DNA of 64,000 nucleotides from assembly GCF_004571135.1 (NCBI RefSeq), contig NZ_SPSB01000001.1:806001-870000 (forward strand), written 5' to 3'. The first letter of the stretch is position 1; every line of letters begins with the position of its first letter. The notes beneath the pieces are model-generated. The model worked only from the letters and a program-made list of their open reading frames with translations. It did no database searches and was not told the DNA's origin. Positions 1 through 8,454 of this stretch are shown piece by piece. The position numbers and the translations under genes were made by a program. Source of the stretch: Algoriphagus kandeliae. Its GTDB lineage: Bacteria > Bacteroidota > Bacteroidia > Cytophagales > Cyclobacteriaceae.

Positions 1-1
1 A

Positions 2-856
2 TTCACAAGCTCATTTGCTCAAACTGCCTTTGACCTAGTTGTAGTAAAAACAGAAGGGAAAGGAAAAAATCTAAAAATCGTTCCTGGTTCAGAGAGGCTG
101 CTTACTGACAGAGACGCCTACGATAATCAGCCAAGCTTCATTAACGAATATCAGATGGTATTTTCTGCCGCAGATGAAGATGGAAACCATGACATTATCG
201 TCTACAATTTTGAAAGCGAGAAATTCACAAATTTGACCAAAACAGCAGATCGAAGTGAATTTTCTCCATCCATTACAGAATGTGGACAATACATCGCTGC
301 TGTAGTGATGGAATCAGATGGTACTCAGCGAATCTGGCTCTACCCTACCAATTTTGGTGAGCCTGAATTGTTGTATGACGATATCGAACCTGTCGGATAT
401 TATGATTGGTATGACAACAAAGCTGCTATGTTTATCCTAGGAGATCCCAATCAGCTTGTATATGCTCAATCGAGGGGCAATATTTTAATGCTGGATGAAA
501 ATATCGGGAGATCAATCAAACGAAGACCTCGAACCGATCAAATAACCTATCTTTCCCAAGATGGCCCCAAAGAATTTCCAGAGGGATCTGCTTTTGAATT
601 GCGAGCCTATGATATGAAGGGGAAAAACAGATCTACTCTTGGTCTGGCTCTTCCGGGTTCAGGTGATTTCATTTGGCTGGATAAAAATACGCTTTTAATG
701 GGGAGAGGAAACCAGGTTTTTTCTAGAAAATGGAATGAAAATACTTGGAATGAAATCGGAAAAATCTCTATTGATTCACACCAAAATATCACAAGAATGG
801 CCTATAGCCCTGATTTGGATGTTTTGGTACTAGTAATGGAAAGAATAAATCAATAA
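2..856 (+). CDS. TolB/WD40-like beta-propeller protein, 5' end outside window
   Basis: The reading frame is open from base 2 with no stop until 856, so the gene starts upstream of the window. The first residues (about TSSFAQTAFDL) look like the end of a Bacteroidota signal peptide cleaved after FAQ, so only some 15-20 codons are missing and the protein is probably periplasmic. The body carries repeated blocks of the type 'PSFINEYQMVFSAADEDGNHDI' and 'FSPSITECGQYIAAVV', the PD40/TolB-like propeller signature. Such proteins bind partners or ligands; no catalytic residues are evident. It is followed after 6 bp by an SMP-30-like gene, suggesting co-transcription. The propeller assignment is fairly sure; the precise role is unknown. 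Confidence 0.75.
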   Translation, partial: FTSSFAQTAFDLVVVKTEGKGKNLKIVPGSERLLTDRDAYDNQPSFINEYQMVFSAADEDGNHDIIVYNFESEKFTNLTKTADRSEFSPSITECGQYIAAVVMESDGTQRIWLYPTNFGEPELLYDDIEPVGYYDWYDNKAAMFILGDPNQLVYAQSRGNILMLDENIGRSIKRRPRTDQITYLSQDGPKEFPEGSAFELRAYDMKGKNRSTLGLALPGSGDFIWLDKNTLLMGRGNQVFSRKWNENTWNEIGKISIDSHQNITRMAYSPDLDVLVLVMERINQ

Positions 857-862
857 CATAGA

Positions 863-1780
863 ATGAAGAACTATCAAACGTTCCTACTTGCTTTAGTAGG
901 CTTATTTATGACCACCCGGCTTATGGCTCAGATAGAAGACAAAAAAGGAATAATTGAAAAAGGTGCTGAATTGGTAAAGGTTCAAGATGGCTTTTCATTT
1001 ACTGAAGGACCTGCTGTTAGCCGAGTGGGTGACGTTTATTTTACTGACCAACCAAATAATCGGATTTTACATTGGAATGCTATTTCCGGTGAAATATCTG
1101 TCTTCAAAGAATATGCAGGAAGATCCAATGGGATGTATTTCAAATTGGATGGTACTTTGATTTCCTGTGCGGATGAAGAGAATCAATTGTGGGCAATTGA
1201 TGCCAAAGGGAATGAAACTGTTTTGGTCAAAAATTTCAGAGGCAAAAAACTTAACGGACCGAATGATGTCTGGGTAAGACCGAAAGGTGGAATGTATTTT
1301 ACTGATCCGCTTTATGTAAGGCCTTATTGGGAAGGCATTAGAGGAAATGAATTAGAACAAGACGGTGAACATGTGTATTTTCTTTCAGAAGATGGATCAG
1401 AATTTTTCAGGGTAGCCGAAGATTTGGTCAAGCCAAACGGCATTATCGGAACCCCTGATGGGAAATACCTATATGTAGCTGATATCGGAGATAGCAAAAC
1501 TTATCGATATGAAATTCGAGAAGATGGCTATTTGATCAACAAGGAACTATTCTGTGAGATGGGTTCTGATGGAATGACGATTGATAATCGTGGAAATATT
1601 TATTTGACAGGAGATGGTGTGACAGTATTTAGTCCCAAAGGTGAAAAAATTGCCCACATTCCCGTCCCGGCTAAGTGGACTGCTAATGTCACCTTTGCAG
1701 CTTTGGATCGAAAAACCCTTTTTATCACAGCCATGGATGCTGTGTATACTATTAAAATGAAGGTAAGAGGCGTTTGGTAA
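863..1780 (+). CDS. SMP-30/gluconolactonase/LRE family protein, exported
   Basis: A 305-residue protein with an N-terminal signal peptide (hydrophobic stretch, likely cut after LMAQ, residue 23). The rest matches the six-bladed SMP-30/gluconolactonase propeller: FTEGPA at about 46-51 contains the metal-binding Glu48, the LNGPNDV block supplies the conserved Asn, and the VADIGDS block near residue 205 supplies the conserved Asp. Family members hydrolyse sugar lactones in a divalent-metal site; a periplasmic lactonase is therefore likely, substrate unknown. The ATG lies 6 bp after the upstream propeller gene's stop, so the two probably form an operon that ends at the hairpin around 1807-1830. 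Confidence 0.85.
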   Translation: MKNYQTFLLALVGLFMTTRLMAQIEDKKGIIEKGAELVKVQDGFSFTEGPAVSRVGDVYFTDQPNNRILHWNAISGEISVFKEYAGRSNGMYFKLDGTLISCADEENQLWAIDAKGNETVLVKNFRGKKLNGPNDVWVRPKGGMYFTDPLYVRPYWEGIRGNELEQDGEHVYFLSEDGSEFFRVAEDLVKPNGIIGTPDGKYLYVADIGDSKTYRYEIREDGYLINKELFCEMGSDGMTIDNRGNIYLTGDGVTVFSPKGEKIAHIPVPAKWTANVTFAALDRKTLFITAMDAVYTIKMKVRGVW

Positions 1781-1806
1781 TCTTACATTTAATTTCTCCA
1801 AAAGAA

Positions 1807-1833
1807 AAAGCTCCATAATAGGAGCTTTTTCTA
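1807..1833. terminator. Bidirectional intrinsic terminator
   Basis: AAAAGCTCC (1807-1815), a six-base loop, then GGAGCTTTT (1822-1830) form a perfect 9-bp stem. T runs lie on both strands, and the stem sits between two convergent genes (863-1780 + and 1834-2544 -), so it can serve both. Confidence 0.85.
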
Positions 1834-2544
1834 TTAGCAATTCTCTCCATCAATATCACAGGAATTTTCGGATTCACCATTTTCAAAAGTTATTGGGGAT
1901 TTCTCTTTTGAAAATTCCATCCAGGCTTTTTCTAGCGTTCCATCAAATACTTCATCTGGTTGTGCCCCTGAAATGCCGTACTTTCGATCAAATACAAAAA
2001 ATGGCACTCCCCTAACCCCCAAGAGTCTGGACTCATAGATATCTTGATCTACTGCATCAGAAAAATCCTCAGAATGGACGAATTGATCCAAATCAGCTTG
2101 AGGGATACCAAGCTCTTTGCCTAGTGAAATCAGGGTTTCTGGATCATCAACATTCAGCCCTTCGGTGAAATAGGCTTGAAGTAAGCGTTCTTTCATTTCG
2201 CTACCTTTTCCAAGAGTTTTTGCCAATTGGAGCAATCGATGGGCATTTTTAGTGTTAGCAACTACCGCTTTTTCAAAATTAAATTGGAGTCCCTGTTCCT
2301 TAGCCATTTCAACCACATTTTGAGTGATTTGGCGAGTTTGTTCAATAGACCAGCCTTTTGATTTGGCTAAATGTTCTAAAGTTCCGATAGCTGGATTGGT
2401 TTTTTCATCTGGGTTAAGCTGAAAGCTTTTCCATTCGATTTCTACCTGATTTTTCATAGGAAATTTTTCCAGTGCCCGTTCTAATTTTCGTTTTCCGATA
2501 TAACAAAAAGGACAAACTACATCCGACCAAATTTCGATTTTCAT
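1834..2544 (-). CDS. DsbA family (FrnE-like) thiol oxidoreductase
   Basis: A 236-residue thioredoxin-fold protein of the DsbA/FrnE family. The active-site motif CPFC is at residues 11-14, right after the first beta strand (KIEIWSDVVCPFC), followed by the helical insertion typical of FrnE/2-hydroxychromene-2-carboxylate isomerase relatives. The cis-Pro loop is seen in the GVRGVPFFVFD block near residue 180. There is no signal peptide, so it is predicted to be cytoplasmic, like FrnE rather than periplasmic DsbA. The C-terminus ends in two further cysteines (ENSCDIDGENC). The length is usual for the family. Function is probably disulfide exchange or redox stress protection; the substrate is not known. 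Confidence 0.9.
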   Translation of the reverse strand: MKIEIWSDVVCPFCYIGKRKLERALEKFPMKNQVEIEWKSFQLNPDEKTNPAIGTLEHLAKSKGWSIEQTRQITQNVVEMAKEQGLQFNFEKAVVANTKNAHRLLQLAKTLGKGSEMKERLLQAYFTEGLNVDDPETLISLGKELGIPQADLDQFVHSEDFSDAVDQDIYESRLLGVRGVPFFVFDRKYGISGAQPDEVFDGTLEKAWMEFSKEKSPITFENGESENSCDIDGENC

Positions 2545-2602
2545 ACACTTTTGATTTACTTAAGGGAGAAAACCCGTATCCAATAAAAGAGTTCCAACAA
2601 TT

Positions 2603-2758
2603 TTGAAAACAAAGGAATGCCCATCATGTGCCATGGAAATCGATGCAAAGGCACCTATTTGCCCAATTTGTAAATATGAGTTTCCTAAGCGTTCTCCTTG
2701 GATTACTTGGTTGGCTATTCTCTTATTGATCGTTTGGATATTAACCTACATTCTCTGA
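2603..2758 (+). CDS. Small zinc-ribbon protein with one C-terminal membrane helix (TTG start)
   Basis: A short frame that reads KECPSCAMEIDAKAPICPIC, then a basic linker and about 20 hydrophobic residues (WITWLAILLLIVWILTYIL) before TGA at 2756-2758. The two CPxC knuckles (CPSC and CPIC) are a zinc ribbon, and the tail is one transmembrane helix. There is no in-frame ATG before the first knuckle; the best start is TTG at 2603 (MKTKECPSC..., 51 residues), with an in-frame stop at 2561. It ends 9 bp before the aminotransferase gene and is likely co-transcribed with it. Similar tiny zinc-ribbon membrane proteins occur in Bacteroidota, but I know of no assigned function. The start is uncertain; the coding nature is well supported by the two knuckles. 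Confidence 0.7.
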   Translation: MKTKECPSCAMEIDAKAPICPICKYEFPKRSPWITWLAILLLIVWILTYIL

Positions 2759-2767
2759 CCCTGCACC

Positions 2768-4021
2768 ATGAAAAAACGAACATTCCTCAAGTCATTGGCT
2801 GGATTAGGCCTAGGATCCTTTGCTTCTTTTGAATCAAAAGCAAGTGCTTTTTCACTGGATAATTTGGATTTTGATGCTCCAGATTTGTGGGATCAGATTC
2901 GAAAAGGATATAAACTGAAACCGGATTACATCAATTTGGAGAATGGGTACTATTGCTTTTTGCCACAAGAAACACTGGAAAAATATATAGAACACATTCG
3001 CGAAGTAAATTACCAAGGTTCCTATTACATGCGGACTGTTCAGTGGGATAATAAGGCAAAATCTGCGGCGAAACTCGCCGAATTAGTGGATGCTGACCCC
3101 GAAGAAATTGCAATTACCCGAAATACTACTGAATCACTGGATTTGATAATTGCTGGTTTTCCCTGGAATCGTGGGGACGAAGCTATTATGTCCAATCAGG
3201 ATTATGGAAGTATGCTTACCATGTTTGAGCTGGCTCACAGAAGGCATGGCGTCCATTTGAAAAAAATTGATATTCCCATGCACCCTCAATCCGATGAGGA
3301 AATAGTATCAGTATATGAGCAGGCCATTACCAGCAAGACACGACTAATTATGGTCCCTCATATAGTCAATATCACAGGCCATATTCTTCCGGTTCGAAAA
3401 ATCTGCGATATGGCCCATAGTTATGGTGTTGAAGTGATGGTAGACGGAGCACATGCTGTTGGGCATTTTACTTTTTCAATGAAAGATCTGGACTGTGATT
3501 ATTACGGTTCCAGTCTTCATAAATGGTTGAGTGTTCCACTTGGTGCGGGTCTTTTATTCGTAAAAAAAGGCAAAGCAGAAAAAATCAGACCCCTATTGGC
3601 ACCATACCAGTTAGATAGACCGGGAATTTTAAATCTAAATCATACGGGAACCCATCCGGTAGCAACGGATTTAGCTGTGATTAACGCTATTGAGTTTCAG
3701 GAAAAAATCGGAGGAAAGCGAAAGGAAGATAGACTTCGGTATGTCCAAAGATACTGGTCCGATCAGGTAAGGGGGTTAAAAAACATTGATCTAAATACGC
3801 CAATTGAGCCACATCGATCTTGCGCCATCGCCAATGTGGGAATCTCGACCATGAAACCTGCTGAATTAGCAAAGCGATTAATGGATGATTACCAGATTTA
3901 TACAGTAGCCATTGATGGCTCAGGTGTACGGGGCTGTAGAATCACACCAAATATTTACACAAGCACCGAGGAACTGGACAAGTTTGTAGAAGCTTTAAAA
4001 GAAATGTCAGGCAACGCTTAA
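2768..4021 (+). CDS. Class V PLP-dependent aminotransferase (isopenicillin N epimerase-like), probable Tat substrate
   Basis: A 417-residue fold-type I PLP enzyme of the class V aminotransferase/cysteine desulfurase superfamily, closest in layout to isopenicillin N epimerase-like proteins. The PLP lysine is Lys252 in SSLHKWLSVPLGAG; the preceding VMVDGAHAVG block carries the Asp that contacts the pyridine nitrogen. The N-terminus (MKKRTFLKSLAGLGLGSFASF) looks like a signal with a KKR rather than a perfect RR pair, so export by Tat is plausible but not certain. The ATG is 9 bp after the zinc-ribbon gene. The reaction and substrate cannot be told from sequence; an amino-acid racemase/epimerase or lyase activity is possible. 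Confidence 0.85.
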   Translation: MKKRTFLKSLAGLGLGSFASFESKASAFSLDNLDFDAPDLWDQIRKGYKLKPDYINLENGYYCFLPQETLEKYIEHIREVNYQGSYYMRTVQWDNKAKSAAKLAELVDADPEEIAITRNTTESLDLIIAGFPWNRGDEAIMSNQDYGSMLTMFELAHRRHGVHLKKIDIPMHPQSDEEIVSVYEQAITSKTRLIMVPHIVNITGHILPVRKICDMAHSYGVEVMVDGAHAVGHFTFSMKDLDCDYYGSSLHKWLSVPLGAGLLFVKKGKAEKIRPLLAPYQLDRPGILNLNHTGTHPVATDLAVINAIEFQEKIGGKRKEDRLRYVQRYWSDQVRGLKNIDLNTPIEPHRSCAIANVGISTMKPAELAKRLMDDYQIYTVAIDGSGVRGCRITPNIYTSTEELDKFVEALKEMSGNA

Positions 4022-4037
4022 AAAACAGCCAAATAAT

Positions 4038-4064
4038 ATTTTATAAATTTTCGATTTATAAAAT
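4038..4064 (+). terminator. AT-only hairpin after the aminotransferase gene
   Basis: An 11-bp perfect stem (4038-4048 against 4054-4064) closed by a TTTCG loop and made only of A and T. It begins 17 bp after the stop codon. It lacks a clean T tail, so it may be a weak terminator or an mRNA 3'-end stabiliser. Confidence 0.4.
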
Positions 4065-4200
4065 TTATAGAGCATTTGAGTGCAAGATTTTCAATAAATC
4101 AGTTTAAAGGAAGAATTTTCTGAAAATTATTTTGGATAATCTTTCTGATCGTTACAACTTTACGGCATCAAATGAAAACCTTCATTAACATAGCGCAAAT

Positions 4201-4394
4201 CGAAAACCTCCATAGAACATCTATGGTAGTTTCTGAGCCTGTTGTTAATTTTTCCCCAGTAAGGAGGCGAAGGTATTTTTTCAGGGTTTGACCCTATAGC
4301 TAGCATTATTTCCCTACGCGGGAAATCTTATATTACGCGTCCCCTTTTCTTTAATTAATTCCCCGCTGTCAAGCATTTAATTTCTCCAAAAATT
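4201..4394 (+). promoter_or_regulatory. Structured leader upstream of the arginine operon
   Basis: The 373-bp stretch before the first arg gene contains no credible ORF but several compact hairpins on the coding strand: CCATAG/CTATGG (4210-4215 and 4221-4226), AGGGT/ACCCT (4283-4287 and 4291-4295) and TTTCCC/GGGAAA (4309-4314 and 4320-4325). In addition CCTCC (4207-4211) can pair with GGAGG (4263-4267), enclosing the first hairpin alternative. This density suggests a 5' regulatory RNA or attenuator, but I do not recognise it as a known riboswitch class. An arginine-repressor operator is not evident. Confidence 0.4.
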
Positions 4395-5078
4395 ATGGAA
4401 GAAATCACCTTTAAAATTCTGGTGGCTGACGCCAGCCACAAATCCTTTTCTCAGGAAATCACTGATGAAATGGCAAACTCTGCTAAAGCTAGAGGTACGG
4501 GTATTGCCAAGCGTAGCATCGAATACGTCGAAACCAAAATGGAGGAAGGTAAGGCTGTCATTGCTCTTACTGGAGATGGTCGATGGGCAGGATTTTGCTA
4601 CATTGAAGCTTGGGGCCATGGAAAATATGTGGCAAACTCCGGTTTGATCGTTTCACCTGAGTTTCGAAAATATGGTTTGGCTCGAAAAATCAAACAGGAG
4701 ATATTTAAACTCAGTCGAAGTAAATATCCGGATTCCAAGATTTTCGGTTTGACCACAGGTCCGGCTGTAATGAAAATCAACTCCGAGTTGGGTTATATCC
4801 CAGTTTCTTATGCTGACTTGACGGATGACAATGAATTCTGGAAAGGCTGTCAGAGCTGTGTCAATTATGAAATTTTGATGTCTAAAAACCGTCAAAACTG
4901 CCTTTGCACTGCTATGCTTTATGATCCCAATGCTCCTAAAAATAAGTTGGCGGAAATGGCATTGCGGAAAGATTTTAATAAACGAATCAAATTATTTGAC
5001 CGCTGGGTAAGACTTAAGAAGTATGTTTTCTTGAAGCTATCCAATTCTAAGAAATCGGTCATGAGTATATTTATCTAA
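4395..5078 (+). CDS. GNAT-family acyltransferase heading the arginine operon (N-acylglutamate synthase candidate)
   Basis: A 227-residue GNAT protein. The acyl-CoA binding segment is RKYGLA (residues 91-96) within the usual beta4-alpha3 region (SGLIVSPEFRKYGLARKI). A cysteine cluster, C152-x-x-C155 ... C169-x-C171, follows in the C-terminal third and could bind a metal or be structural. In Bacteroidota this gene type opens the arginine biosynthesis cluster, and position suggests that it acylates glutamate (the ArgA step). No ArgJ or ArgA kinase-fused synthase is present in the operon, which supports this. Whether it uses acetyl-CoA or succinyl-CoA is not shown by the sequence; the carbamoyltransferase downstream hints at succinyl. 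It lies 17 bp before argG. Confidence 0.75.
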   Translation: MEEITFKILVADASHKSFSQEITDEMANSAKARGTGIAKRSIEYVETKMEEGKAVIALTGDGRWAGFCYIEAWGHGKYVANSGLIVSPEFRKYGLARKIKQEIFKLSRSKYPDSKIFGLTTGPAVMKINSELGYIPVSYADLTDDNEFWKGCQSCVNYEILMSKNRQNCLCTAMLYDPNAPKNKLAEMALRKDFNKRIKLFDRWVRLKKYVFLKLSNSKKSVMSIFI

Positions 5079-5095
5079 TCAGAAAATCCTGAAAA

Positions 5096-6286
5096 ATGAA
5101 AAAAGTTGTTTTAGCCTATAGTGGTGGATTGGATACTACCTTTTGTGCCCTGCACCTTTCCAAAGATTTAGGCTATGAAGTTCATGCTGTAATCGTAAAT
5201 ACAGGTGGCTTCTCAAAAGAGGAATTAAAAACGATTGAAGCCAGAGCCAATTCTTTGGGAATCGCCTCTTTTACTATTTTGGACGTAGTTCAAACCTATT
5301 ACCAAGAAGTGATCAAATACTTGATTTTTGGTAATGTGCTAAAAAATGGGACCTATCCCCTGTCTGTATCTGCTGAACGAATTCTCCAAGCTAAATCGCT
5401 TGCAGATTATGCTAAATCCATTGGTGCAAAAGCAGTTGCGCATGGTTCAACTGGTGCCGGAAATGATCAGGTTCGATTTGATATGATTTTCCAGACTATC
5501 GTTCCAGATATTGAAATCATTACTCCGATTCGAGATTTGAAACTTTCCAGACAGGAAGAGATTGAATACTTGAAAAAACATGGAGTAAGCATGAACTTCG
5601 AAAAAGCAGCTTATTCCATCAATAAAGGTATATGGGGAACGTCAGTTGGAGGAAAAGAAACTTTGACTTCTTCAGATTATCTTCCGGAGGAAGCTTGGCC
5701 AACTCAAATCACTGAAAAAGAGCCTAAAAAGGTCTCTTTGACTTTTGTTCAAGGTGAATTGAAAGGTGTGAATGGAAAAAGCTTTGATAATCCTGTTGAT
5801 GCTATTCAAACACTTCAGGAGATAGCAGCGCCTTATGGAATTGGTCGAGACATCCACGTTGGTGATACGATTATTGGTATCAAAGGAAGAGTTGGATTTG
5901 AGGCAGCTGCTCCACTAATTATCATTAAAGCACACCAATTATTGGAAAAGCATACGCTTACCAAATGGCAGCTTTTCTGGAAGAATCAAATGGCCGAATT
6001 TTATGGGAACTACTTGCATGAGGGACATTATTTGGATCCTGTTATGCGAAATTTGGAAGCATTCTTATCCTCTACACAGGAGTTTGTGAGTGGAGATGTA
6101 TTCGTTCGTTTAGAAGAAAAACGATTTACCTTATTAGGAATCTCCTCTTCCCATGACTTGATGTCTTCTAAGTTTGGAAGCTATGGGGAAATGAACAAAG
6201 GATATACAGCAGAGGATGTTAAAGGCTTCACCCGAATCTTGGGTAATCAAACTGCTATTTTCCACCAAGTAAATCATCATGACTAA
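5096..6286 (+). CDS. argG: Argininosuccinate synthase
   Basis: A 396-residue enzyme that joins citrulline and aspartate with ATP. The N-type ATP pyrophosphatase P-loop AYSGGLDTT is at residues 8-16, followed by the conserved HAVIVNTGG strand. The length fits the family (about 400). In this pathway type the citrulline must be released from N-acylcitrulline by the M20 deacylase encoded further down. The stop overlaps the argC start by 8 bp, indicating translational coupling. Placing argG second, before argC, is usual in Bacteroidota arginine clusters. Confidence 0.93.
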   Translation: MKKVVLAYSGGLDTTFCALHLSKDLGYEVHAVIVNTGGFSKEELKTIEARANSLGIASFTILDVVQTYYQEVIKYLIFGNVLKNGTYPLSVSAERILQAKSLADYAKSIGAKAVAHGSTGAGNDQVRFDMIFQTIVPDIEIITPIRDLKLSRQEEIEYLKKHGVSMNFEKAAYSINKGIWGTSVGGKETLTSSDYLPEEAWPTQITEKEPKKVSLTFVQGELKGVNGKSFDNPVDAIQTLQEIAAPYGIGRDIHVGDTIIGIKGRVGFEAAAPLIIIKAHQLLEKHTLTKWQLFWKNQMAEFYGNYLHEGHYLDPVMRNLEAFLSSTQEFVSGDVFVRLEEKRFTLLGISSSHDLMSSKFGSYGEMNKGYTAEDVKGFTRILGNQTAIFHQVNHHD

Positions 6287-7247
6287 TATCAAAACAGCAA
6301 TCATCGGTGCTGCCGGATATACAGGTGGTGAGTTGATACGTTTATTGGTTCATCACCCTAACTGTGAATTGGTTTACATCCATTCTAATAGTCAAAATGG
6401 AAAACCCGTTACTACTGTTCATCCGGATTTGATTGGTGATTGTGATCTAATTTTCACGGACAGAGTTGAAACTGAAGGATTGGATGCGGTTTTCTTAGGT
6501 TTACCGCATGGCCAAACCAAAGCTTTTTTGGAGGAACATCCCTTTCCAGAATCGACTGTAATTATTGATTTATCTACAGACTTTAGAGATGAGTCAAATG
6601 GCTTTGTCTATGGTTTACCGGAAGTAAATAAATCGAAGATTAAGTCTTCCAAGAAAATTGCCAATCCAGGTTGTTTTGCTACTGGAATACAATTGGCCCT
6701 ACTTCCGGCTATTGCTAAAGGTTGGGTGAAAGAAAATATTCATGTTTCTGGAATTACTGGTAGTACAGGTGCTGGGAAGAAATTAGCAGACACATCTCAC
6801 TTCAGCTACCGAAATAATAATATCTCTGTTTACAAGCTATTTACGCATCAGCATCTCAAAGAGATCAAACAGACATTTGGACAAGTAAATGTCAGTTTTG
6901 ATTCAGATCTTCTTTTCGTCCCCTACCGAGGTAATTTCACACGAGGAATCTGGATAACGGCCTATTTTCCTTTTGAAGGAAGTTTGGAGGAAGCAGAAAA
7001 AGCATACAAGGAATTTTATCAGGATTCGCCTTTTACCCATGTAACCTCTGAGGATTTGGATTTAAAGCAAGCGGTGAATACCAACAAATGCTTGATTCAA
7101 ATTCAAAAAGAAGCAGGTCAATTGGTTGTTTATTCCGCAATTGATAATCTTCTAAAGGGTGCTTCGGGTCAAGCAGTTCAAAACTTCAATTTAGCTTTTG
7201 GTTTGGAAGAGAAAACCGGGTTGAATTTGAAAAGCATCGCTTTTTAA
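6279..7247 (+). CDS. argC: N-acyl-gamma-glutamyl-phosphate reductase
   Basis: A 322-residue NADP-dependent reductase making N-acylglutamate semialdehyde from N-acylglutamyl phosphate. The N-terminal Rossmann motif GAAGYTGGELIRLL (residues 10-23) and the catalytic cysteine in NPGCFATG are present, as is the conserved GITGSTGAGKK segment. The start overlaps argG by 8 bp. Length is standard. ArgC acts on acetylated substrates in most bacteria; in this operon the acyl group may be succinyl. Confidence 0.94.
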   Translation: MTNIKTAIIGAAGYTGGELIRLLVHHPNCELVYIHSNSQNGKPVTTVHPDLIGDCDLIFTDRVETEGLDAVFLGLPHGQTKAFLEEHPFPESTVIIDLSTDFRDESNGFVYGLPEVNKSKIKSSKKIANPGCFATGIQLALLPAIAKGWVKENIHVSGITGSTGAGKKLADTSHFSYRNNNISVYKLFTHQHLKEIKQTFGQVNVSFDSDLLFVPYRGNFTRGIWITAYFPFEGSLEEAEKAYKEFYQDSPFTHVTSEDLDLKQAVNTNKCLIQIQKEAGQLVVYSAIDNLLKGASGQAVQNFNLAFGLEEKTGLNLKSIAF

Positions 7248-7308
7248 AGGAAATATTAAAAAAATCCATGCTGAGGTAAAAACCAAGCCTCACAAATCCT
7301 ATTTGAAA

Positions 7309-8439
7309 ATGAAACTATTTGATGTTTATCCCTTAATTCCTGTCACCATTGAAAAAGCTCAAGGCGCAAGACTATGGGATGATAAAGGTCAAGAATATTT
7401 GGATCTCTACGGGGGGCATGCTGTAATCTCAATTGGTCACACTCATCCGCATTTTGTAAAGCGTATAAAAGATCAATTGGATGCTATTGCTTTTTATTCG
7501 AATTCAGTTCGAATCCCAATTCAAAAAGCTTATGCCAGCAAATTAGGGGAACTTTCGGGTCTTCCTGACTATCAATTGTTCCTTTGTAATTCCGGAGCAG
7601 AGGCCAATGAGAATGCAATCAAATTAGCTTCCTTCGCGACAGGAAAACCTGGAATGATTGCTTTTAGTGGATCATTTCATGGAAGAACTTCAGGAGCCGT
7701 TGCATTGACTGATAATCCCAAAATCGTAGCACCATGTAATGCTCGGGAGGATTTTTATATACTGCCTTTCGGAGATTTAGTGGCTGTCGAAAAAACTCTG
7801 AAAAATAATTCAATTGGAGGAGTCATTATAGAAGGTATTCAGGGAGTTGGAGGAATTCAAGTTCCGGATGCTGAATTTCTTTTAGGACTATCCAAACTTT
7901 GCAAAACGTATGGAGCAAAATTGATTTTGGACGAGGTTCAATCTGGTTTTGGCCGAACAGGAAAATTCTTCGCTTTCCAATGGGCTGAGGGTTTACAACC
8001 GGATTTAATATCCATGGCAAAAGGAATGGGAAATGGATTCCCAATTGGCGGGCTCTTAATTTCGCCTGATTTTGAAGCAAGCTATGGGCTACTTGGGACT
8101 ACTTTTGGTGGAAATCATCTAGCCTGCGCAGCGGGATTAGCTGTTTTGGAAGTTTTAGAATCTGAAGAGCTTCAGAAAAATGCTCAAAAGTTAGGAGATC
8201 GATTGATAGAGGAGTTAAAATCCATCCCACATATCACTGAGGTCCGAGGAAAGGGCTTAATGATAGGAATAGATCTAGACAGAGAAGCGGGATCAATCCG
8301 TTCTGAACTAGTTTCCAAATACAAAATTTTCACTGGATCAGCCTCAAAAAAAGAAACGATTCGACTACTTCCACCCTTGTCAGTTGAATGGAATCAATTA
8401 AATTCGTTTATAAGCGCTTTGAAAGCATTATTGGCCTAA
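7309..8439 (+). CDS. argD: N-acylornithine aminotransferase
   Basis: A 376-residue class III PLP aminotransferase that transfers an amino group from glutamate to N-acylglutamate semialdehyde. Landmarks are the early LDLYGGHAVISIGHTHP block, NSGAEANENAIKLA, ILDEVQSGFGRTG, and the PLP lysine in ISMAKGMGNGFPIGG. I take the start as ATG at 7309; a TTG two codons upstream (7303) is possible but less likely. A 61-bp gap separates it from argC, the largest in the operon. Family length is normal. Confidence 0.92.
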   Translation: MKLFDVYPLIPVTIEKAQGARLWDDKGQEYLDLYGGHAVISIGHTHPHFVKRIKDQLDAIAFYSNSVRIPIQKAYASKLGELSGLPDYQLFLCNSGAEANENAIKLASFATGKPGMIAFSGSFHGRTSGAVALTDNPKIVAPCNAREDFYILPFGDLVAVEKTLKNNSIGGVIIEGIQGVGGIQVPDAEFLLGLSKLCKTYGAKLILDEVQSGFGRTGKFFAFQWAEGLQPDLISMAKGMGNGFPIGGLLISPDFEASYGLLGTTFGGNHLACAAGLAVLEVLESEELQKNAQKLGDRLIEELKSIPHITEVRGKGLMIGIDLDREAGSIRSELVSKYKIFTGSASKKETIRLLPPLSVEWNQLNSFISALKALLA

Positions 8440-8454
8440 ACGGCTAATCATACG

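Noticed and set aside
7303..7308. TTG start for argD
   Set aside because: An ATG two codons later (7309) gives the usual N-terminus and no sequence reason favours TTG.
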